Below are positions 55,384 through 64,000 of a stretch of 64,000 nt of DNA, piece by piece. The first letter of the stretch is position 1. Each line of letters begins with the position of its first letter. This DNA comes from Phaeosaccion multiseriatum (taxonomy: Eukaryota; Ochrophyta, other classes), in the NCBI GenBank assembly GCA_965112735.1, contig OZ218961.1, positions 62,001 to 126,000 on the forward strand, in the 5' to 3' direction. The translations under genes and the position numbers were made by a program. Below the pieces are notes generated by a model that made no database searches, was not told where the DNA came from, and was given only the letters and a program-made list of their open reading frames with translations.

Positions 55384-58127
55384 ATGCGACTGCTGCTGCT
55401 TCAGAGCGTGCGAGGCTTTTGGGTTGTGATAGTTCTAGTCATTTCTCTCCGGGATGAGGGGCAGTGGAAGCAGCAGCAGCAGCGGCAGCAGCAGCTTTGG
55501 GTTGGTGCAGCGAAGCCGCCTGCAGACACGTGGATCAATGACAGTAGCGGCAGCTGCAGCGGTGAAGAACTACACGAGAAGCAGCAGCACGAGCAGGACA
55601 AGAAGCCGCCGCAGTGCAGGGCGGCGTATGCTTTATCTGGGCATATTCGCTCCTTCGCCCAACCTCGTGTGCACCAATCGGTTGTTGCCAATGTACTGCG
55701 GCCGCTGAGGCAGGGTGGCTGCAGGGTTGACGTGTTTCTCTACCTCACGCGAGAGGACGAGGTGCGTCGAGCGATGTGCGAAGTGCGAAAGGGGGGGGGG
55801 GGGGGGACGGGAAGGAGGGGAAGGGAGAGGAGAGGAAGGGAAAGGAAAGGAGAAGAGAGGATTTAACGAGAAGATAGGAGAGGAGGGGAGAGAAGAGTAA
55901 GGGGGAGGAGGAGAAGGGGGAGGAGAAGGGAGAGGAGCGGAGATGCCAAAAAGGTCGGGAGCGGATAGAAGGGAGAGGAGAGGAGGAAGGAGGAGGAAGA
56001 TACAAGACGAGCTTGGGACAGGACGGGACGCAGCAGTAAGGGTTTGCACTTGTCAAGGGCGAGAAAGGAACGTACACTTTACCCTCCCCACTCCCTGTCT
56101 TTGACCTTGGCTTAGCATCACCTCCCTCTTGTTGGCTTATTGCCCCCCCTCCCCCCCATCGCTGCCCCTCTCCCCGTCTCTCCCTCTCTCCTGGCCCATA
56201 CGCATCCCTCCCCCTCCCCTCCCCCTACCCAGGTGCCCCCCCTGGAGGAGCGAGGGGCTTCCCACTGGAACCGTTTCACTCCCCACACCCCCTCCTTGGA
56301 CAGCCTGGGCCCCGCTCTCGCGCTGCTGGCCCCGGTGCGGTGGGTGTGGCACCAGGAGCAGGCGGGACTCATACCCAACGGATGCAACATGACCACCCCC
56401 TCGGGCGACGCCAAGGTCCCCGGGGTGGAGGCGGCCTACTGGCAGCTGTACAAAAACCTCGCAGTGTACAACATGGTTGAGGAGTACGAGCACGAACAGC
56501 AGACCCACATAGCTCACAACTGGCAGCAGCACGGGGTGGAGGAGGAGCCGTTCCGGTACGACTGGATTCTGCGATCGAGGCTGGATATTGGCTGGATGGC
56601 GCCACTGCCCCCCCTGCTGGCCTTCCCCTCCGACCGCGCGTACTTTGGCTCGTCGTTCTGGCCTCTCTCCGATCAGTTCGCGCTGCTGCCTCGCCACCTC
56701 GCTCGCCGTTACTTCACGGCGATTCACAGCTTCTATCGCTGCCCACCGGTTGGTGGTTCAGCCTCAGACTCAGCAGTCGCAAATGGCGGCATCAACGGTG
56801 GCCGGTGGTGGGTGTCCTTCGGGGCGGGCGTGACTGAGAATCTCCTCTGGCAGCACCTGCACCACCCACCCCCTCACCCTCCCGGCCCGGAGGAGGCCGC
56901 CCCCCTCTCCCGCTCCGAGATGGAGGAGCAGGAGCAGGGGCAGGCATATGGGCATGACTTGTTCCCCTACCAGTACTACGACTTCAACTACGTCATTGTT
57001 CGCTCCTCCGAGGGCGGCATGTGCGACACCTTCCTCCCCCTCAAGCTGCCCATGCAGCTCATGCACAGCTACGGAAGGATGGGGATGGCAGTGGATGGGG
57101 GCTCGCAGCAAGCCGTGGGCCCTGTGCACAAGTACCACAAGAAAGTGTGTCAAATGGCCTTCCCACCGGTGGGGCAAGAGGAGGAGGCAGAGGACCAGCA
57201 GCCTCGTTCTTCTTCGGCACGCAGGAACAGCAGCAGCAGTAGCGAGGAGGAGGGGGAGGTGGAGGAGGGGAAGAAGGGGAAGAGGACGGGGGAGGGAAGA
57301 GAAGAAGAAGATGGTGTGTCTGATGCGGCTCCCCGGGGTGGGGGTGGGGGTGGGGGTGAGGATGGCTGTGCTTCCCCGTCTCCGGCCTCCTCCCCGCCCT
57401 TTGCGTTGTGGCCCGCAGCTGACAGAGACGAGCTTACCGCCATTCGAGCAGAGGTGAGAAGAGAGGAGAGGGGAGGGGGGAGATGGGAAGCTTACCAGGG
57501 TAGGTAGGCAGGTAGCACGATGTGGCCTGCGAGGTGGAAAGGAGCGCTGGCCCTCCCCGATCCCCCTTAACGCTACCTCTTAACGCTACCTTTTTAACGC
57601 CCCCCCATGTTAACGTTACCCCCAACCCCTTATCGCTTTGACTTACCCCCACAGGTGTTGGAGGCGATTTCTCTCATTGACTTACGCCCTCACCCCCAGC
57701 AGCAGCAGGGGGTACAGCAGTTGGTGATACAGCAGCCCACGCTGCGAGTGCTGACGCTGGACGGGCACGCGTCCCAGGGGGGTGTGGTGGGGCAAGTGGC
57801 CACGGCCTTCCTGCTCACAGATGGCGATGTACTGACCCTAGGGCAGGCCCTCAGATGCGAGGTAAGTGACAAGTGTATCAGTTTCATCGGTTTCACCATC
57901 AGTCTCAGTAGAGCTCACCGCACCGGTGGCTTTGAGGCTCTTTGCATCTGTGTGCCCTTGTTAGTAGCTGTCATCTGTGTGCCCTTGTTAGTAGCTGTCA
58001 TCTGTGTGCCCTTGTTAGTAGCTGTCATGTAACCCCCCCTCCCCTCCCCTCTTCGCCTCGCGCTTACACTTGGCAGGGGCTGTTAACAGCGGCTGTACAC
58101 GGATTTCACACCACACTCACCGCGTGA
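55384..58127 (+). CDS. Type II membrane glycosyltransferase-like protein
   Basis: Exons 55384-55761, 56233-57453, 57655-57861 and 58077-58127 join in frame to 618 residues. The start at 55384 puts a single signal anchor at the N-terminus (GFWVVIVLVISL); an in-frame ATG at 55327 is an alternative. The luminal part has YALSGHIRSF and VDVFLYLT, then YDWILRSRLDIGW, the R-S-R-x-D-x-x-W pattern of algal and plant nucleotide-sugar transferase-like families, and SDQFALLPRHLARRYF. The Arg-rich motif and DxD-like RLD suggest a GT-A-like fold; donor and acceptor are unknown. A Glu/Ser/Gly-rich insertion occupies residues about 430-500. The dispersed motifs enter the coding sequence twice: MAVDGG (57084-57098) and QQLVIQQ (57718-57730). 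Confidence 0.65.
57946..58030. repeat. 27-bp minisatellite in the last intron of the glycosyltransferase-like gene
   Basis: Three direct copies of a 27-bp unit containing TGTGTGCCCTTGTTAGTAGC lie in the intron 57862-58076. Confidence 0.9.
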
Positions 58128-60609
58128 CCTTCTCCCTCCCTCCCCCCCCCCCAGTTTCTTAGGTGATTCCTATGAAGTCAATGAATAAACCCCTCCCTCC
58201 CCCCCCCCCCATCCGCTCGCATTCCTGCCCTCCCCTCCCCTCCTTCTCTTCCCATCCCTTCGATTTCCGGCTGCTCGCCTTGTCCTTGTCTGTGCCGTTC
58301 TGTGCTGTATCACCAACTGCTGTGCTGTGCAGATGTGGCGCATCGTGTATGGCGACTCTGCCACCGCCGCGGAGTGTAGCAGCAGGGGGGGGATGGAAGG
58401 GGATGGCAGTGGACGGGAGGCAACAAGTCTCCTGTCCCTCCACTCTGTTTGGGCCTCCCTGTGGCCCAAGAGCAAACACGTGGGCACGTGCGAGGGACGC
58501 TGCTCGGCCTCTCAGCTGCGTATCCCGCTCCCGTGGATGCAGCATCTCCCCCCCCGGGCCGCCGCGTGAGGGTGTGAGTGGGGCTGGGGGCTGAGGGCTG
58601 AGGGCTGAGGGCTCTTTGCCTTTGCTCTCTGTCAGCAGGATGGGAGGCATCAGGCAGCAGGATGGGGGGCATCAGGGAGCCTTGAAGGAGGGAGCCTCGT
58701 AATGGAGCTCTGTGGCCGCTAAGGAGCTCTGTGGCCGCTAAGGAGCTCTGTGTACCGACCTTACCGACCCCTCCCCTTGCCCCTACCCTACCCTACCCTC
58801 GCCGAGGCTCCACGGCAGGAGACAGATGGCAGCTCATGGCAGGGCAGCAGCAGGTAGAGATGGCAGCTCATGGCAGGGCAAACAACGCGCACTGCCACAC
58901 TGAATGTGACGCACTCAGACGGAGGGAGTCCCTGTTGATCACCAACTACTGCGGTATCACCAACTGCTGTGTTCACCTCGAACCCCACTCATGGGCCCTC
59001 TCGAGAGAAGCAGACAGCGCTGTCGTGGCGAGGGAGCAGCGCCTGGTGTCAAGTAGTGCTTGGTGTCAATCAATCATGTCATTCGGTCTGTCAGTGCCTG
59101 GCGTCATCCGTCATGTCATTCGGTCTGTCAGTCCGGTGTCGGTCAGGGGCGATGGCAGTGGATGTCACCTCAGCTCAAGAGAGCTCGGATCCAGCGTAGC
59201 AAAGCAAAGCATGGCAGAGCACAGCTGAGGGGAGAAGAGGGAGCAGAGCCGAGCAGAAAGAGGGGAGGAGCATCAGCTCTGAGAGTGTGCTCTGAGAGTA
59301 TGCTCTGTGAGTGTGCTCTGTGAGTATGCTCTGTGAGTGTGTTGGGCTGAGTGTGTGCCGTCTGGAGGAAGAGCTGCCAGTAGCAGCAGAAGAAGCAGTA
59401 GAAGAAGAAGCAGCAGTTGGCGAATCGTAGTACAGTTCTTCGCACGGCTGCTCAAAAGGAGTCGTGGGATCAGACCATCGCATCGAGAGGGGTGGAGGCT
59501 CAGGGGCGGAGGGTGGAGGGTGGAGGATGAAGGGTCAAGGCCTCATGAACACCGGCACCAGCTCGCAGCACGCCTGGTGAAACGCCTGCTGAAGGGTTCA
59601 AGTGAAAGTGTCTTGCTTCGTATTTACGTTAGGCGCCTTTGAACACGCGCATAGCACACACTCTTCTCTCCACGACCAGTGTGTCGGTCGGTCCACATCT
59701 AATCACTGAAGCGACTGAAACCATCACTGAGACCGTCACCCTTCCTTCCCCCTGCCCCCTACATCCTTGTGGAGGAGGGTGATAGGGTGGGGGGGGGCGG
59801 CAGTCCGTCTGGCTGTTGGCAGTCCGTTTGGCTGTTGGTAGTCCGTTTGGCTGTTGGTACTCCGTCTGGCTGTTGGCAGTCCGTCTGGCTGTTGGCAGTC
59901 CGTCTGGCTGTTGGCAGTCCGTCTGGCTGTTGGCAGTCCGTCTGGCTGTTGGCAGTCCGTCTGGCTGTTGGCAGTCCGTCTGGCTGTTGAGGGTTGTCAG
60001 CACGGCCACACCCCTCACGGTGCCCTTCACTGCTCGCATGGCTCACAGTCAGCCACAAACTCCATCATACGTCAGTCAGTCAGTCAGTCAGTCAGTCAGT
60101 CAGTCAGTCAGTCAGTTCCCCACCCACACTGCCATCCAAACCAACCCCCTTCTTTTGATGTATTCATTCTATGTATATATTTATGTATATATGTATATGT
60201 ATGTATATATCCCCCCCTCCCCAACCCCGGGGAAGTGTAAATCAAACTAAAAGAGCCTCTACACCCGTTTATGACTCTGTCCTTCTGCTGCCATACCCCC
60301 TCCCCTCCCCCCCTGGGCACGCTCCATCACTATACCGTTTCCACAGAGACAGAGAGAGAGATGAAAAGTGTACGAAACTCCGTTCGCCCTCCCCTCCTCC
60401 TCCTCCTCCTCCTCCTCCTCCTCCCCAACAGAGGGCCTGCGTGCACCGCAAAACACACATCCCCACTCCTTGCCGCTGGGCACAAGCCTGGTCACAGCAT
60501 GTACCCCAAGTTGGGTCTTCCATGCCTCCCAAGCACACCCACGACTTGTTGGGCACCTCAATCACCCACCCCAAGTTGGGCACCCCAATCCCATGCACCC
60601 CAACCAGTC
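58128..60609. other. Convergent intergenic region, repeat-rich, no gene supported
   Basis: It contains exact minus-strand copies of the dispersed 13-mer (58307-58319, 58954-58966), copies of GATGGCAGTGGATGG (58402, 59151), duplications around AAGGAGCTCTGTGGCCGCT (58714-58750), (AGAGTGTGCTCTG)n (59280-59340) and a (CAGT)n tract (60072-60116). Open frames here are translations of repeats. Confidence 0.6.
59808..59993. repeat. 19-bp minisatellite, about ten copies
   Basis: The unit is CTGTTGGCAGTCCGTCTGG, with a few early variants (TAGTCCGTTTGG, TACTCCGTCTGG). It lies in the intergenic region. Confidence 0.9.
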
Positions 60610-63600
60610 CTACTTGTTGGGCACGAGCCTGGTGAGCATGTTGGTCGTCTGCCTCGTCGTCGTGCGTGTAGAGGGAGAGAAGTCGCTCTGAGATACGTAA
60701 AAGGCCAGGTTCGTGGCCTGGACGGGGGATGGCAGTGGATGGGAGTGGGGGGCGGGGTGAGGGGTGGGTGGCCATGGAAGGCAATTGATGGCAAGGCAGC
60801 AGTGGAAAGCAATGGAAGAGGCTATGGACGGATGGCAGTGGATGGATGGCAGTGGAAGGTGAGGTCTCCCATCGCTCACCTGGGGGTCAAGCAGACACGC
60901 GCACGCCACTTGGGCGACATCTGCGCGGGACACGGGACCCAAGCGCGACACATCGACGTTCTGCTGACAGCGGTACGCACGGATGCCTTGGGGGGGGGAG
61001 GAGGGGAGGGGAGGGGAGGGGAGGAGGGGCGGGTGGTTAGTTAGGGTTTGGTCCAAGTATCCACTCCCTCCTCCTCCTCTTCCTCTTCCTCTTCGTTTTT
61101 CCTCCTCGTTCTTTCTCCTCGTTCTTCCTCCTCCTCTACTTACCCTCTGGGGCGTTGCTGAGGGCCTTGACCCGAACAATGGTGTAGGCGAGGCCTGAGT
61201 TGCGCAGGGCCGCTTCTGAGATGCCCGTGTAGTATACCTTCTGACCACGGGCATCGGGCAAGTCACGCACCGCCTGGGGGGATGGCAGTGGATGGCAGTG
61301 GATGGCAGTGGATGGGAAATGGCAGAGGATGTGGTGGGGGGGGGGTGGAGTTTGGGTGGCAGTGGATGGGGGGGCAGGCGTGGGGAAGGCAGGAAGGAGG
61401 GGAGAGAGGAGGGGAGAGAGGAGGGGAGAGAGGAGGGGAGGGGGAAGGACTTGAGCATAGCGACAGCGAAGAGCGATATAAGAGTGGGCAATAAATGGGC
61501 TGTCCATCGACTGCCATCTTTGAGGCTCGGCTCCACATGCCTTCGCTGACTTGCTCACCTCCAGGGCCTTTTTGGTGGTGTCGATGGGAGGGGCGTAGGC
61601 AGACGAGATGTACACCACCTCGGGCTCCGATCGGGTGCGGTACAGCTGTTGGTGATACAGGGGGGGAGGGAGGGAGGGGAGGGGGGGAGTCGAGTTTGTG
61701 TGTGTGAGTAAGTAAGGGGGAGAAGAGAGAGGAGAGAAGAGGGGAGGGGAGGGGATAAAAGAGAACCAAACAATCACAAACAGAGGCAGCACAGTCATCC
61801 CCCCAAGGTAGACCCTGGCCCGTTGCGTAAGGCCCTTACAGGCCATCCACAGGGTGCCATCTGCCTACCCGCCTGTCGTATGCTGCCATCGAACTCCCCA
61901 TATGCCTCCACTCACTCACCCAAATGTAGTCCATGGACAGCACGAACTTGGACCTGTCTCCGGGGCCGCGCTTCAGAGCAATGCCCACCTGGTGAGAGAA
62001 GAGGAGGGAGGAGGGGGAGGGAGAGCGTCAGCAGAGAGTGTGTGTGATTTTGCGGTGTGCGTGTGCGCACATGGTCGCAATACCCAGTCGACGGAAAGAC
62101 TCATGAAACGGTTCGTTCAATGACTTACCTGCGTCACCTCCCGACGGTCCAGGAACACGTCGGCGCTCGTGGGGATCATTTGCCTGCAGTGGATGGAGGG
62201 ATGGCAGCGGATGGATGGTGCTTAGATTGATTAGTCAATGTGGCATACTCCAAAAGGGGGCAGAGAGAACACATAGAAGAACATAGAAGAACACATAAGA
62301 AGAAGGGCGAAACGATCACCGTCACTCCGCCCCCCCCACCTCCTCACTGTCCTGACCCCACCCCTTACAACCCTACTCACTCCCTCACTCCCTCCCTCAC
62401 TCACTCACTCACTGTACTCACTCACTCACTCACTCACTCACTCACTCACTCACTCACCCATTCCTGTACGGCTGGAACTCCGAGAAGGGCAGTCGGTGCG
62501 TCATCCAGCGGTTCTCCTCCGTCTGAATCTTACATTCGAACTGCACCCCCGAGGCCTGCGATCGCTTGGTCCGGACGTACACCACGTACTCCAAGCCGTC
62601 GCCAATTGCACGCAGCAGCATGCCCGAGAACTGCTGGAGGTTGAGGTCCAGAGGGGCGCTCTCTACGGCAATGTATCCGAGCAACGAGTCCGCATTGTAC
62701 GACCCGAAGGTGGCCTTCTTATACACATTCGTGTTCCACTTGACGTAGGGGGAGGTCTCGGCGGGCTGCCACAGCCTTCGGTCCCTCCTGCGGCTGAAGC
62801 GGAAGAGCATCTTCTTGCCCACGTACTCGGGGCCGTAGTCGTCGTACCGCACCTGAGAGTTTGAGTTTGCAGTTTATAGTGTGCAGTTTACAGTTTCAGG
62901 TGTAGTGTGTAGTGGGCCCCTTTTGCCGTACCCACGTTTTCAGAGTATATGAGCAGGCAGGCGCTCGCGAGTAGTAACCCAACCTCCAAAGGCCACCCAG
63001 CCATTGACATACTCCCCCACTCCCACCCACCTGCTGGAACATCTCGATGATGTTGCGGAAGGACTCGTACTCGGCCTTGCGAGCCTCCTTGGACTGATCC
63101 GACGACTGCGCGCAGTACATGATCTTGTCCACTCCGGAGCAGGCCCTCTCCAGCGTGATGTAGTCAAGCAGGTCTCCTTGGGCATACTCCACGCCAGACC
63201 CAAGCAGGTCCAGAGTGGTGGAGGCGAGGGTACGCACCTGAGGGAGGGGGGTGAGGTGGGAAGGATGGCAGTGGATGGGTGGGTGGAAGTGAAGGGATGC
63301 AAGGGACGGGGCCGTAAAGCAACAAAACAACAGAGAGAGGGGCGACAAGCACGAGAGAATGTCAAGACACACACTCACTCACACGCACAGGAGAGGCAAA
63401 CAAAGCTTCACCCCTCCTTCCCTCCCTGCTCACAGACAGCCTGACGGGCTGACTCACCAACACGCGAACTTTGAAGCCCGCCCTGAGCAACTTGCGAACG
63501 ATGATGCGGCCTGTCCTTCCAGTTGCTCCCACCACGAGCACCACAGGTACCTCCTCTGCGCTGGCGAACTGACGAGGTGGGGAGGGGGACAAGAGGTGAT

Positions 63601-64000
63601 ACAGAGAGGGAGGGAGGGAGGGAGGGTGGTAAGTTGGTGATACAGAGAGGGGCGTAGAGTGAGGGGGGTACGTTCTCTCCGTCTCCGTCCCTCTCTCCAT
63701 GTGTGTTTCCCTTCTTCCCTCCCCCTCCCTCCATCCCTCCCTCCCTCCCTCCTCTGTCTCCCTCTGTCTCACCTGACTATACATGACTCTCTCATACTCC
63801 TCCATCTCAGCGTCATCGAGCCCCTCCTCCCTGGCGAGAGGGTTGGTGCCCGTGAAGGACAGCAGTGCATCTCCAATGCTCCCTCGAAGGTCCCTTCCCG
63901 CTTGAATGGCTCCTTGGAACGGGTTCAGCAACCCCCCCTGCTCGCCGTCCACGATGCCTCTCTCCTCTTGAAGCTGCTTCATGCGACGACTACGCATCAG
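60610..64000 (-). CDS. HCF173: HCF173-like atypical SDR with inserted CIA30 domain, 5' end outside the window
   Basis: Exons in coding order: >64000-63773, 63568-63458, 63237-63031, 62852-62458, 62183-62129, 61988-61920, 61645-61559, 61273-61144, 60986-60880, 60717-60610 (stop TAG). The second exon has a Rossmann nucleotide-binding loop, VLVVGATGRTGRIIVRKLL. Next come GVEYAQGDLLD and VDKIMYCA, typical of NmrA-like atypical SDRs. The 62852-62458 exon is a CIA30-type domain (LLGYIAVESAPLDLNLQQFSG, YVVYVRTKRSQ, WMTHRLPFSEFQPY). The SDR fold then resumes (VVYISSA, YYTGISEAALRNSGLAYTIV, VSRADVAQVACACL). A CIA30 domain nested in an SDR is the architecture of HCF173, which in land plants promotes psbA mRNA translation in the chloroplast. 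Plastid targeting cannot be checked because the N-terminus lies beyond the window; the ATG at 63997 need not be the start. Confidence 0.8.

Overview
This window is nuclear DNA from a photosynthetic eukaryote with a complex plastid of the red lineage. The light-harvesting gene at 21829-23564 has the LHC helix motifs, and its presequence ends in a signal-peptide cleavage motif followed by Phe (ASA-FVP). That arrangement is known from bipartite targeting in stramenopiles, haptophytes, cryptophytes and chromerids. A second gene (24845-26714) has a similar leader (VTA-FQ). I cannot name the species; a chromerid such as Vitrella is only a guess. Genes have many short phase-matched introns, including two GC-AG introns, and the region is saturated with micro- and minisatellites.

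Layout. 1-9845 (+): a large protein with cyclic-nucleotide-binding-like domains, cut at its 5' end by the window edge. 10485-11798 (+): a calmodulin-like EF-hand protein. 13424-21414 (-): a complete 15-exon VPS35 (retromer). 21829-23564 (+): a five-exon LHC protein sharing a 414-bp divergent promoter with VPS35. 24845-26714 (-): a probable plastid protein with one cyclic-nucleotide-binding-like domain. 27373-27577: a non-autonomous inverted-repeat transposon. 27817-28160: a decayed FkbM-methyltransferase-like fragment. 30058-34900 (+): an unrecognised protein with internal and exon duplications. 35688-37910 (-): an aminopeptidase fragment beside the 3' part of a chromodomain LTR retrotransposon. 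38278-39479 (-): RER1. 40337-42451 (+): a YchJ/SEC-C-motif protein. 43651-55121 (-): five tandem ankyrin-repeat genes with duplicated spacers, a LINE fragment and three inverted-repeat elements. 55384-58127 (+): a type II membrane glycosyltransferase-like protein. 60610-64000 (-): an HCF173-like atypical SDR/CIA30 protein, cut at its 5' end by the window edge.

The most unusual signal is a set of short dispersed motifs. CAGTTGGTGATAC has 14 exact and 7 one-mismatch copies, in introns, in spacers and inside exons, where it is read in several frames (VGDT, QLVIQ, VSPT). GATGGCAGTGGATGG, GTGTCAGGACAG and GTGGAGGCATATG tend to follow 5' splice sites in sense orientation, and the complements of the first two tend to precede 3' splice sites. 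Some introns therefore have inverted-repeat ends, as expected of introner-like elements. The first two motifs are common in 1-26 kb and 57-64 kb, but I found no copy from about 26 to 57 kb.

Functional links: the LHC and HCF173-like proteins are plastid photosystem genes, VPS35 and RER1 act in endomembrane sorting, and the ankyrin block is a recently expanding accessory family. No RNA genes or CRISPR arrays were seen. Splice sites were placed by eye from consensus, frame and family alignment. For VPS35, LHC, EF-hand, RER1, plastid CNBD, glycosyltransferase-like and YchJ genes the exon lengths sum to an intact reading frame.
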